A stretch of 41,804 nt of DNA from BQJU01 sp964015035 (GTDB lineage Bacteria > Bacteroidota > Bacteroidia > Chitinophagales > Saprospiraceae), in the NCBI GenBank assembly GCA_964015035.1, contig CAXHCA010000055.1, forward strand, positions 1 to 41,804. The letters run 5' to 3'. Shown here one piece after another: positions 24,213 through 32,762 of the stretch. Both the position numbers and the translations under genes were made by a program. A model generated the notes under the pieces. It did not search any database and was not told where the DNA came from. It saw only the letters and a list, made by a program, of their open reading frames with translations. Numbering within the stretch: position 1 is the stretch's first letter; each line of letters starts with the position of its first letter.

Positions 24213-25005
24213 AAAAAATACACCCATTAAAATTGAAGTCACCATATTAGGAACGGGGACCTCACAGGGAGTACCCGTCATCGGCTGCCAATGTGAAGTG
24301 TGCCGCTCAACCGACCCCCGCGACAAGCGGTTGCGGGTGGCTGCTATGGTTGAGGTAGGAGATCGCCGCTTGGTGATTGACTGTGGGCCTGATTTTCGCC
24401 AACAGATGCTGCGTGAATCGGTCAATGAACTGGACGCCATTCTACTCACTCACGAACACAATGATCACATCATCGGCATGGATGATGTGCGCCCCTTCAA
24501 TTTTAGCCAGCAAAAGGACATGCCGGTTTATGCCACGGATCGAGTAGCGGGGGCTTTGCGGCAAAGATTTTCCTATGTTTTTGATGCGGAGCCCTATCCA
24601 GGTGCCCCTAAATTGCAAATTCATTCCATCGATGCCGAACATCCTTTTACCGCCGCAGGAATTGAGGTCATTCCTGTGGCCATCCTGCACGGAGATTTAC
24701 CCATTCTAGGTTTTCGCATCGGAGATTTTGCCTATCTGACTGACGTGAAAACCATCCCAGAAGCTGAAATGTCAAAACTGAGGGGATTACATACCTTAGT
24801 CATCAATGCGTTGCATTTTAACCCTCACCACACCCATCTCAATGTACCCGAAGCCCTGGAGATGATTGAGCAAATTCAACCCAAACAAGCTTTTTTGACC
24901 CATGTCAGCCACCGCATTGGCCTCTATGCTCAGATGCAGAAGAAACTGCCTGCTGGAGTGGGACTGGCCTATGATGGTTTGCGTTTTGTGGTTGAAAATA
25001 ACTGA
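24172..25005 (+). CDS. metallo-beta-lactamase-fold phosphodiesterase (PhnP-like)
   Basis: This 277-residue cytoplasmic protein has the motif THEHNDH (93-99), the metal-binding HxHxDH signature. Further ligands are likely at His in ILHGD, Asp in LTDVKT and His in THVSH. The start GTGTSQGVPVIGCQCEVC, with a cysteine pair, resembles PhnP (phosphoribosyl 1,2-cyclic phosphodiesterase) and related lactamase_B_2 proteins. A cyclic-phosphate or nucleotide phosphodiesterase is a fair guess, but no phosphonate genes are nearby. The only in-frame ATG is 24172, inside the previous gene. The conserved part begins ~20 codons later (IKIEVTILGTG), so a non-ATG start further down cannot be excluded. Confidence 0.88.
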   Translation: MQRQKKVCLKKRNKKNTPIKIEVTILGTGTSQGVPVIGCQCEVCRSTDPRDKRLRVAAMVEVGDRRLVIDCGPDFRQQMLRESVNELDAILLTHEHNDHIIGMDDVRPFNFSQQKDMPVYATDRVAGALRQRFSYVFDAEPYPGAPKLQIHSIDAEHPFTAAGIEVIPVAILHGDLPILGFRIGDFAYLTDVKTIPEAEMSKLRGLHTLVINALHFNPHHTHLNVPEALEMIEQIQPKQAFLTHVSHRIGLYAQMQKKLPAGVGLAYDGLRFVVENN

Positions 25006-25040
25006 TTTTTTACGCCACCCCTTACTCCAGCAGAACAATT

Positions 25041-27332
25041 TTAATGATGTTCATGGTGCCCGCCGCTGGTAGCCAACTGGATTTGTGGTTTTGACAAATA
25101 TTTCACCTCTGATACTCCTTCCTGAAGGTAGACATTGGCATTGGGTACAATCTCATTAAAGACCTGTGGTGGAGAATTGGGCCAACGTACTTCCAACTCG
25201 GCAATGCTAACGGCATTTCCTAGTCCGATTTCCTGTTGAATACTTGAAGATCCAAAGGTTCCCCCAGTATTGACCACCCGGTAGTAGGTGCTGGCTTTGC
25301 CGGTGGCATCAACGGCGGTTATTTTGAGTTTAGCCTGTAGGCCTCCACGGTTGGAAGTGTTGCCCCGCAGAATGATATTGGTCCAGTTTTTACCTTGAGT
25401 TGGATTTTGGTAGAGCACATTATTGGCCAGATCGCCTTCGTAGGCGCCACCCATCACACAATAGATATCCTGATCGCCGTCATTGTCCAAGTCTCCAAAG
25501 CTAATGCCGTGGCCTTTCTGTAGGTGGCCAAAACCACTCATCGTCACTTCTTCAAAGCGTTTGCCCCCTATATTGCGAAACATACGATTGGGAACTAAGG
25601 CACTGTAGCTAGGTGTTCCGGTACCAATATAGAAATCGAGAAAACCGTCATTGTCCAAGTCACCGAAGTTACTGCCCATTGCGTACATGACCTTATCCAG
25701 GCCTGTTTGAACAGTCACATCGGTAAAGGTTTCATCGCCGTTGTTGCGATACAACCTGGGGGTTTCTGCCTCTTTGGGTTTACCCAAAAATTCCAGCGCC
25801 GCATCATAGGCGACCTTGTTGAGTCGTTCCATATCATAACCGGAGACGAAGATGTCTTCGTAGCCATCGTTGTCATAGTCCCAAAACCAGCAAGGGAAAC
25901 TGTAAAATGGAGCTTCCACACCGGCCTTTGCGGCAATCTCTTCAAATTTCCAATCGTCAATCGAAGAGCCTCCACGATTGACAAAAAGTTTGTTTTTACC
26001 GGCCAGATCCGAAATATATAGGTCAGGCAGCATGTCGTTGTTGATATCTCCCCATGAAACTCCTTTAATCATGCCCAAGACATCTAGCCCAACTTTGCCG
26101 GCTACTTCGGTGAAGGTTCCGTCTTGGTTGTTGAGATAAAGTTCGCAAGGGTTGTGTAGTTGCTGGTCACTTTGGAAAGCCACGGATTCATTGCCAATAA
26201 ACAAATCCAGCCAGCCATCGCGGTTGAAGTCTCCCCATGCGGCAGTTTGCGTAGGGTATAGTGACATTATTCCCGCTGCTTCTGTTACATCGGTAAAAGT
26301 ACCATCACCATTGTTGTGCAGTAGTGAATTGGGGTGTTTACCACCTTCGCCCATCCATGCCCCCCGCAGGATGAGAATATCGGCATAACCGTCATTGTCG
26401 TAATCGGCGTGTTGTACATTGAGTCCACTCACAATGCCCTTCAACCCGGCATCAAAGGTGTGGTCTTTGAACGTCCCGTCGCCATTGTTTAGGAAAAATC
26501 TACATTGATCGGTCAGTCCGTAAGAAGTTACAAAAATATCGAGGTAGCCATCCATATTATAATCTTCAATACTACTTCCTCCGGAGAGCCCACGTACATC
26601 CAGCCCGAGCGGAATGGCTACATCCTGGAATACGGGGAAGTTGCTGGCCGGTTCGAAATTTTTGGGGCTAATCAGCCATTTCTGAGGCACTTCATGCGGG
26701 TAGCGCCCTAAGGTCATATAGGCCACATTGAGCAACCACCGGGTTTGCAGGTCATCGGGAAAGGCATTGAGGATCGTGGTATAGAGTTCAATGGCCTTTT
26801 CAGAGCCTTCCGGCAATTGGTGGAAACCCTGTGGCTGTAGGGGCACAATGCAGGAGGCTGAGGTGTGATTTTGAATGCAGTTTTGCTGCTCTCCCAGTCG
26901 TAAATAGGAAAGCCCTAGTAGGTCAAGAAACCGTTTTTTACCTTCAGTAAATGGAGGTGCAATACCGCCGGTTGCCGCTAGTATTTGATTGGCTTCGCGG
27001 ATAGCGTCTTCGGTTAGCCCCGCCAGCAACAATTGCTCAGCGTATTGCCATTTGATCTGAAATTGCTCCTGTGGATTGATCGCCTGCTGGAACTTTTGCT
27101 GTAAGGCCTGTGCTCGACGTTTATTCAGCGAATAGTTTTGTTCTGGATTGGCCGTTCGATAGATCTTACTCAGCCGATCGGCCATGGCAACATTGCTGGC
27201 AAATTTAGCTCCTGGCGCCTTGGATTGTTCCCCTAGCACTTGTACGGGAGCACGGTAACTGTTGTCTGGTGTTTCTTGCTGGCAGGCAGTGATCAAGAAA
27301 AGCACCATTAAAAAGGATATGGAAAGTCTCAT
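25041..27332 (-). CDS. FG-GAP / ASPIC-UnbV (CRTAC1-like) lipoprotein
   Basis: Starting at ATG 27332 gives 763 residues with lipoprotein signal MRLSISFLMVLFLITACQQ (lipobox ITAC). The first ATG at 27353 falls inside a promoter box and is rejected. A helical, TPR-like segment covers ~60-215. FG-GAP/VCBS repeats follow (~225-600) with calcium-binding loops such as DYNMDGYLDIF, DYDNDGYADIL, DLDNDGFLDFY and DLDNDGDQDIY. An UnbV/ASPIC domain closes the protein (~640-735; EIGLGNAVSIAELEVRWPNS). Such proteins are outer-membrane-anchored propellers abundant in Bacteroidota, and their ligand is not known. The end is histidine-rich (GGHHEHH), possibly metal-binding. It is transcribed alone from the box at 27351. 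Confidence 0.88.
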   Translation of the reverse strand: MRLSISFLMVLFLITACQQETPDNSYRAPVQVLGEQSKAPGAKFASNVAMADRLSKIYRTANPEQNYSLNKRRAQALQQKFQQAINPQEQFQIKWQYAEQLLLAGLTEDAIREANQILAATGGIAPPFTEGKKRFLDLLGLSYLRLGEQQNCIQNHTSASCIVPLQPQGFHQLPEGSEKAIELYTTILNAFPDDLQTRWLLNVAYMTLGRYPHEVPQKWLISPKNFEPASNFPVFQDVAIPLGLDVRGLSGGSSIEDYNMDGYLDIFVTSYGLTDQCRFFLNNGDGTFKDHTFDAGLKGIVSGLNVQHADYDNDGYADILILRGAWMGEGGKHPNSLLHNNGDGTFTDVTEAAGIMSLYPTQTAAWGDFNRDGWLDLFIGNESVAFQSDQQLHNPCELYLNNQDGTFTEVAGKVGLDVLGMIKGVSWGDINNDMLPDLYISDLAGKNKLFVNRGGSSIDDWKFEEIAAKAGVEAPFYSFPCWFWDYDNDGYEDIFVSGYDMERLNKVAYDAALEFLGKPKEAETPRLYRNNGDETFTDVTVQTGLDKVMYAMGSNFGDLDNDGFLDFYIGTGTPSYSALVPNRMFRNIGGKRFEEVTMSGFGHLQKGHGISFGDLDNDGDQDIYCVMGGAYEGDLANNVLYQNPTQGKNWTNIILRGNTSNRGGLQAKLKITAVDATGKASTYYRVVNTGGTFGSSSIQQEIGLGNAVSIAELEVRWPNSPPQVFNEIVPNANVYLQEGVSEVKYLSKPQIQLATSGGHHEHH

Positions 27333-27350
27333 CAATATGCAGATTTTTTG

Positions 27351-27358
27351 CAAAAATA
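27351..27358 (-). promoter_or_regulatory. TANNTTTG promoter box for the UnbV gene
   Basis: TATTTTTG on the minus strand lies 18 bp upstream of ATG 27332 and covers the alternative ATG at 27353, so the downstream start is preferred. It follows the terminator of the ankyrin gene. Confidence 0.5.
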
Positions 27359-27377
27359 AGATTCTTTACCGGAGATG

Positions 27378-27416
27378 AAAAAAACAAAAAAGGGCTCCCC
27401 ATCCCTAAGGAGCCCT
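27378..27416 (-). terminator. Rho-independent terminator after the ankyrin gene
   Basis: On the minus strand AGGGCTCC pairs with GGAGCCCT (27391-27398 and 27409-27416), followed at once by TTTTTTGTTTTTTT. It lies about 100 bp after the ankyrin stop at 27515 and insulates the UnbV promoter. Confidence 0.85.
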
Positions 27417-27514
27417 CCTGCAAATTTTGCAATTTTTCCTATCCTTATACATTTTACACAAAAACCGGTCCAACTCTCATCCCAAAAGAGTATGGACCTT
27501 ATTTTACCGGGATA

Positions 27515-28681
27515 TTAATTTGTTTCTTCTTCGGTTAGTTCGATGATGGTATTTTGCAATTCATTATCCATCAATCTGGTGTGGTAACTACCGTAATCAT
27601 TCGCAGCCACCCCTTCAAAATTTCGCAAGTCAGGATTTGCCCCATGCTCGGCCAGGGTTCCTGCCAGGTCGGTATGGCCATTGCTGGCGGCGGCAGTGAT
27701 CGGTGTAGTGCCCATGATATTGGTATGATTGGGGTCTGCTCCTTGCTCGATCAAGAGGACAGCAATAGACGTATATCCCTTTTCAGCAGCAATGTTCAGA
27801 CCCGTATTTTCCATATAGTCTGTTTTCATCACTTCGGCACCATTATCGATCAGGATGCGCACCAGTTGTTCGTTGCCTTGTGCAGCAGCCAGATTGAGCA
27901 GGGTTTCACCAATGGCGTTTTCCCAATTGGCGTCTTTAATGGGGTGCTCACTTTTGTGCAATAAGATGCCAGCCACCACATTATAGCTATTTTGCACAGC
28001 GATGTAAACCGGTAGTTCTCCATTGTCATTGGTGATACTGGGGTCGGCACCATTGCGCACAAATAAGGCAACGACCTTGATTTGGTTTTGGCTGACAGCT
28101 TTGGTCAATGGTGTATTCCCATTGGATTTGCGGTTGACATCTGCGCCTTTATCGATCAGGCGTTGCAGCAATTTTAAATCTTCCAGGTCAATGGCCAACA
28201 TGAGCGGTGCCATGCCTTCATCATTTTTTAGCCCGGCTTTGGCGCGTTCTGAAACCACCTGAATCATTTCTTTATCGCCTTGTTTGATGGCGAGGGTCAA
28301 AGGCGTTTCACCTGCTTTGTTTTTCATGTTGATCACCGCATCTTTCGATAATAATTCTACCAGGGCCAGGTTTTTGTTGATGATGGCTTGGGTAAGGGCT
28401 GTTTCACCGGCTTGGTTATGCCGGTAATAAAGCATGGGGTGCTTCATTTTTTTTACCGTTTCAATATCGCCCGCGTTGATGGCCGCAAACACCGCTTGTG
28501 TTCGCTCCTCCTCAGTAAGTTTGGAAATTTCTTTGGGCTTTTCAGGTTTAGGTTTGCTATCAGTGGTAGTTGCTACTGGCGTAGTTGCCTTTTCAGTGGC
28601 AACGGGTGTTGATTCTTGGGCATTTGCGATGGTAGCAGCCAATACGAGGCCTAGCACCGTGTTCAAAAGGGATAATCTCAT
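27515..28681 (-). CDS. exported ankyrin-repeat protein
   Basis: This 388-residue protein has a signal peptide (MRLSLLNTVLGLVLAATIANAQ) and then a Thr/Pro/Lys linker (residues ~23-55). About nine ankyrin repeats fill ~63-365. Clear examples are GETPLTLAIKQGDKEMIQVV, NGNTPLTKAVSQNQIKVVALF and MGTTPITAAASNGHTDLAGTL, mostly with the TPL and GADxN consensus. Ankyrin stacks bind proteins; nothing here shows a catalytic role. The signal peptide places it in the periplasm. It ends with its own terminator. No promoter box matching the usual consensus is visible upstream. Confidence 0.85.
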   Translation of the reverse strand: MRLSLLNTVLGLVLAATIANAQESTPVATEKATTPVATTTDSKPKPEKPKEISKLTEEERTQAVFAAINAGDIETVKKMKHPMLYYRHNQAGETALTQAIINKNLALVELLSKDAVINMKNKAGETPLTLAIKQGDKEMIQVVSERAKAGLKNDEGMAPLMLAIDLEDLKLLQRLIDKGADVNRKSNGNTPLTKAVSQNQIKVVALFVRNGADPSITNDNGELPVYIAVQNSYNVVAGILLHKSEHPIKDANWENAIGETLLNLAAAQGNEQLVRILIDNGAEVMKTDYMENTGLNIAAEKGYTSIAVLLIEQGADPNHTNIMGTTPITAAASNGHTDLAGTLAEHGANPDLRNFEGVAANDYGSYHTRLMDNELQNTIIELTEEETN

Positions 28682-29124
28682 AACGTTCTTTTTTTTCAGT
28701 TTGGTAAAAAGGCAAAGTGTACAATTGCGTCATGAAGATTGAGATTAATCCTTTAATGAAACCTCTAAATAGATAGAGATGAATATTGGTTAAATGAAAA
28801 AATATCGCTTTGCTGATCAAGCCCAAATTAGGCGAAAGCCCAAAATAGATCGATCAGATGGTATGGGATTTACTTCACATTGAAGCGTGTTCCATAAATG
28901 AAATCAACCAGGATTATAAAGTGTAGTAGAGAGAATTGTTCGATTTGAATTACGGAATATTAAATGGTTTTACAAGTGAAAATATTATGCGGAAAGCAAA
29001 AAAAAATACCTTCTTTAGGAAAATTGCTACCTTGACGGTCATCAAAATCTGAAAAAGTCTTGTTGGATAAATTTCATTCTAAACGCAATTTTATTTTATA
29101 TTTATAGCCAAAACCTAGACCACT
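28682..29124. other. 443-bp AT-rich intergenic region between divergent genes
   Basis: It separates the ankyrin gene (leftwards) from the SPOR gene (rightwards), so both promoters should lie here. The nearest thing to a promoter box for the SPOR gene is TATATTTA at 29097-29104, one mismatch from TANNTTTG, 20 bp before the ATG. TACACTTTG near 28713 has a one-base-too-long spacer for the ankyrin gene. No recognisable gene, RNA or large repeat is seen. Confidence 0.4.
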
Positions 29125-29700
29125 ATGTCAAAACTTGACTTTTTAACCATTGCTATTGTCGCTGTCTGCATCTTTGCCTTGGGTTTTCTGGTCTATAAAC
29201 TCATTAATCGCAATGAGTTGACCAATCCGGCCATTACGAATACCACGGAGGCCCGGCCGGATGAATATGCCGAAGATGATAACACCTATACATTTGATGA
29301 TGAAGGGGACATTGTTTCCGATAGTACGGCAAATGCTCAGCCGGGAGGCAGTGAGGATTTGGATGATGATGAGTTGACCACAAATGACGTGTTCACAGAA
29401 GATACACCCGCAGAGGAGGACCCCATCGGTGATGATAAGATTGATGATAGTCCCAGTGCTTCGGCCAGTTATGGCTCGTATCTGGTGTTAGCCGGGTCAT
29501 ATACTGAAAGAATCAATGCAGAAACCCAGGTCAATCGCCTTAAAGGCATGGGCTATTCCGATGCAAGAGTAGAAATTTTCAACCGAGGAAGATTAGCCGT
29601 TGCGCTGGTTGATCGGTTTGATTCTTATAGCCAGGCCAATACCTTGAAAAAAGAATTATTGGATAAGGGCATTGAAGCCATCGTACAAAAGAAAAGATAA
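29125..29700 (+). CDS. membrane-anchored SPOR-domain protein
   Basis: In this 191-residue protein, residues 7-26 (LTIAIVAVCIFALGFLVYKL) form a single membrane helix with a short cytoplasmic N-terminus. Residues ~35-112 are a very acidic, disordered linker (EDDNTYTFDDEGDIV, EDLDDDELTTND). Residues ~117-191 are a SPOR domain (SYLVLAGSYTERINAETQVNRL...). SPOR domains bind peptidoglycan strands stripped of stem peptides, and the layout is that of FtsN-like division or septal proteins. It is much shorter than FtsN, so it is not called ftsN. It converges on the rhodanese gene across a bidirectional terminator. Confidence 0.85.
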   Translation: MSKLDFLTIAIVAVCIFALGFLVYKLINRNELTNPAITNTTEARPDEYAEDDNTYTFDDEGDIVSDSTANAQPGGSEDLDDDELTTNDVFTEDTPAEEDPIGDDKIDDSPSASASYGSYLVLAGSYTERINAETQVNRLKGMGYSDARVEIFNRGRLAVALVDRFDSYSQANTLKKELLDKGIEAIVQKKR

Positions 29701-29702
29701 AC

Positions 29703-29751
29703 AGCTAAAAAAAAGCGGATAGAGATCGGGTTCTGTCCGCTTTTTTTAGCT
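29703..29751. terminator. bidirectional terminator between SPOR and rhodanese genes
   Basis: AGCTAAAAAAAAGCGGA (29703-29719) pairs with TCCGCTTTTTTTAGCT (29736-29751). The GCGGA/TCCGC stem is flanked by A-runs and T-runs, so it ends transcription from both sides. It starts 3 bp after one stop codon and ends 9 bp before the other. Confidence 0.9.
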
Positions 29752-29759
29752 AGTGGAGA

Positions 29760-30062
29760 TTACCCCTTGAAAGTCTCCATCCAATTTAGCATGCCACCGG
29801 TGAGGTTGCGCACATTGGTAAAACCCGCGTTGATCAAAATTTGTTGAGCCATCCCACTACGTGCCCCGGAACGGCAATAAACGACTACTTCGTCATTTTT
29901 ATGTTGCTCCAATTCTGGAATTTTAGCGTGTATGACACCCACAGGGATCAGTTGACCACCGACATTAAATTCTTCATGTTCATAGGATTCCCGCACATCA
30001 ATTAAGACAAAATCATCACCTCGATCCAGCTTTTCCTTTAATTCATTTGCAGTAATATTCAT
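29760..30062 (-). CDS. single-domain rhodanese-like sulfurtransferase
   Basis: In this 100-residue cytosolic protein, a single rhodanese fold fills the whole length. The active loop is Cys63-Arg-Ser-Gly-Ala-Arg68 in VVYCRSGARSGMA, and the CH2A motif is VLIDVRESYEHEEFNVGG. The six-residue loop fits sulfur rather than phosphate substrates. The cysteine would carry a persulfide and transfer sulfur to a thiol or cyanide acceptor. It is similar in size to GlpE/PspE-type proteins. The physiological partner is unknown. The gene lies 57 bp downstream of the T9SS protein start region in opposite direction to the SPOR gene. Confidence 0.88.
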   Translation of the reverse strand: MNITANELKEKLDRGDDFVLIDVRESYEHEEFNVGGQLIPVGVIHAKIPELEQHKNDEVVVYCRSGARSGMAQQILINAGFTNVRNLTGGMLNWMETFKG

Positions 30063-30118
30063 GATTGCTTTGCTTTTATAAGTTAGTATAGTAGACTAAT
30101 CTGGTATGATTAGACCAA

Positions 30119-32665
30119 TCAATTATTCAAAATTACAACCCTTTGTTGATATTCCAGGTTGTTGTGGGTATTCACTATTTTTAAATGATATAAACCGCCC
30201 TGCAATTCACTCACGTCAATGCTTGGGGTCAGGGCGCCTTGCTGAACCAATTGCCCCAAATTGTTAAACAGGGAAAACTGGTAGAAGTAGTAGTTGTCAT
30301 CTCCCAAACGGATATTGAGTTGATTGCGGGTTGGATTAGGGTATACCTGAAGGTCGACTGGTGCCCCTTGCTCCTCTACACTGGTGAATCCCGGAGTTTT
30401 GCTGCCAACTACAGGCCGCATCATCAGTGCGCCTGAGCGGGTGAATTCTGCCAGGGGTTCCCAACCAAAGCCGCTGTTGCGAGAGATAAACTCCTTGGCC
30501 TGTGGCCGATTTAAATCGTAACCTACGGCGAAGCAGTAGACAAAATCGCAACTGCTTTTCTGCTGCCAGCCTAGATAAAAATCACCGGCAGGTAGCGCCA
30601 ACGGTGCCAAGTTGCCATCGTCATCAACCAGGGGATAGGTGGTGAAGCCCTGCAAAGTATCGAAATAACTATCGGCAAAATGAAGGTCGAAATTCTGCTC
30701 GTATTCAGGTTCTTCATCCAATTCGCCAATGTAGACTTGCAACGTGAATTCCTGTTCTTCAGCAGCTGCGTCAAAATGAGGAATGTGAAATTGCACCGCG
30801 CGCAAGCTGTCGGCTTCCTGGGTAGTAAATTTAACGGCTACACGGTTGCCTTGCCCGGTGACGAGCTTGCTCTCGGCCGTTCCATCATCATAGGCAAAAT
30901 AGTTATCCATGAGGGTGGTGCGCGCCACACGGTCATTGCGTTGTACGGCCTCGAGGCCAGCCTGGTTGATTTGGGTGTTGTCTTCCAATTCGTAGGTCAT
31001 CAAAAATTCCAGCTGGTCAAAACCGTCTAATCCTGGGCCAGACATGATCTGCACAAAATCGCCGTATACCGGGTCGGCAGAAGTAGGGAAGTTTTGTAAG
31101 GCATAGGTGCGATTGACGGGAACTCCATTCAGCACGTTGGCTTCCTGGCCATTTAGGAGCGTCAGTGTATTGACAAAAGGAGTGATGTTGGAGTTTAATT
31201 CCCGCAATGCTACCCTGGTTGGCGTAATATTGAGTACCTGATCGGTGTGATTGTACAAACCAACGGTTATTTCATTGGAGAGGTTTTCCGTTTCTGCTCC
31301 GTCAAAATGGCGGTAGGGCATACTGGTGTATGGCGACAAAATGAAATCTGGCCTTTTGGTAAAGGCTACATCGCCAAAAATGGAGTCCGGATTTTCCTGG
31401 CTAATGCGCACATAATCGAGGTGCCAGTTGTCTTGAATGCCGGCCCGGTCGGAATAATTGTAGAATCGAAACTGGAAATCCTGGTGACGGTATTCGGGGG
31501 TGATTTCAAATTTATAAAAGGAAAAACGCTCTCTGAAATCTGGACCTTGGTCCACAAACTGATTGATGTGGGCCCATTCTCCCTCGTCATTTCTAAATTC
31601 CAGCACCAGTGAATCTTTGACTTCCGGTTTGTCCATTAGGCCCGTGGATTCCACGTAGAACGTGAGGGCCAACGGCCCCGAAATGCCCGACAAGTCGATG
31701 TAATTAGAGGTCAACCGATCTGCCTGTCCGTAAGTATCGGCATAAGGCTTACCGTAGCTGTTCAATCCATCAAAGGTGGCCACGCCAACCGAAGGAGGAT
31801 CAATGGCCATGGTTTTATTGATAAAGACTTCGTTATCCAGCCAAAGATTGTCATCTGGAAAGCTTTCATCGTAAGAAAAATCATCGAGGAAAGGAATTGT
31901 GATCCGGTGTTTGGCAATCTCAAAGGCAAAGTGAAAAGTATCACAAATGGCGAATTCGTCACACAGCCTCAAGCAAATGGAATCGACTCCCGGAAAGCGA
32001 CTGGCGCTATACACAAAACTGTTGGTGGGGTTGGAATAATCGCTGAGGTACACCCGTTGTTCACGGCCTTCGTATTCGTCAAAGCAGTCCACAAATGAAG
32101 AGCAAAATAGCTCACCCGTAAATTCGCTGATATCGGCCGTGACTTCCGTGATGTCTTCTGGCTCTAGCAAGATCGTACTGGGGTAGAAGTTTTTGCCGGG
32201 GCGATTGACCTGAATGTTGAAAGTAATAGAATCGTAGCAGGTGCTCATATCGCTGCTGCAAAAACGAATGGTTACCTCATCAGCGCCGACTGTGACGCCT
32301 TGATTGGCCACGTATTCAATGAATTGCGTGGAATCTGTTTCCAGCTGTGCAGTGCCAAACATCAGGGCATTACAAGTAGAACAGGACAACTTTCCGTTTT
32401 CATCAATCGATGGATCAAGCAAACTGAAATCCAGGGTGAGGCTCCGTCCCGATTCTACATAGCGGATGCCCGTTTGTTGGGGGTTACAGAGCTCTTTTTC
32501 CTGGGCACCGGCTTCATCAAAGCGCAAGGAGGGCGGTAGTTGGCGCTCCCGTTGCCATTGGATTCTTTTGAGTACATCATTTTCAGAAAGTGGAAGGATT
32601 TCCTGCGCCATCAAACTGGTCTGGCCCCACATCATCAAGAGTAGTAAAGCGTAGATAATTCTCAT
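30119..32665 (-). CDS. T9SS-secreted protein with cysteine-rich N-terminus
   Basis: This 848-residue protein has a signal peptide (MRIIYALLLLMMWGQTSLMAQ). Residues ~30-240 hold three or so Ig-like segments with paired cysteines (SCSTCNALMFG, RFCSSDMSTCYDS, RLCDEFAICDTFHFAFEI). Residues ~255-440 look like a MAM/jelly-roll beta-sandwich (PLALTFYVESTGLMD), followed by further beta-domains. Residues ~770-848 are a T9SS type A sorting domain (LQVYPNPTRNQLNIRL, ending GLYHLKIVNTHNNLEYQQRVVILNN). It should be exported by T9SS and attached to or shed from the surface. No catalytic motif is recognised; it may be an adhesin or a cell-surface structural protein. It is directly downstream of the ligase-PASTA gene (97 bp). 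Confidence 0.85.
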   Translation of the reverse strand: MRIIYALLLLMMWGQTSLMAQEILPLSENDVLKRIQWQRERQLPPSLRFDEAGAQEKELCNPQQTGIRYVESGRSLTLDFSLLDPSIDENGKLSCSTCNALMFGTAQLETDSTQFIEYVANQGVTVGADEVTIRFCSSDMSTCYDSITFNIQVNRPGKNFYPSTILLEPEDITEVTADISEFTGELFCSSFVDCFDEYEGREQRVYLSDYSNPTNSFVYSASRFPGVDSICLRLCDEFAICDTFHFAFEIAKHRITIPFLDDFSYDESFPDDNLWLDNEVFINKTMAIDPPSVGVATFDGLNSYGKPYADTYGQADRLTSNYIDLSGISGPLALTFYVESTGLMDKPEVKDSLVLEFRNDEGEWAHINQFVDQGPDFRERFSFYKFEITPEYRHQDFQFRFYNYSDRAGIQDNWHLDYVRISQENPDSIFGDVAFTKRPDFILSPYTSMPYRHFDGAETENLSNEITVGLYNHTDQVLNITPTRVALRELNSNITPFVNTLTLLNGQEANVLNGVPVNRTYALQNFPTSADPVYGDFVQIMSGPGLDGFDQLEFLMTYELEDNTQINQAGLEAVQRNDRVARTTLMDNYFAYDDGTAESKLVTGQGNRVAVKFTTQEADSLRAVQFHIPHFDAAAEEQEFTLQVYIGELDEEPEYEQNFDLHFADSYFDTLQGFTTYPLVDDDGNLAPLALPAGDFYLGWQQKSSCDFVYCFAVGYDLNRPQAKEFISRNSGFGWEPLAEFTRSGALMMRPVVGSKTPGFTSVEEQGAPVDLQVYPNPTRNQLNIRLGDDNYYFYQFSLFNNLGQLVQQGALTPSIDVSELQGGLYHLKIVNTHNNLEYQQRVVILNN

Positions 32666-32762
32666 TGGATTAGTTCCTATTTATTTGCTATTATCAAAAT
32701 ACCTCCTATTGAAAACGTCGACTTGCAAATTTTGTTATTCAATTAAGAATTGTGTTCCTATC

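Noticed and set aside
29041..29060. Possible small RNA or riboswitch in the 28682-29124 gap
   Set aside because: No conserved riboswitch core or terminator-ended structured stretch could be recognised.
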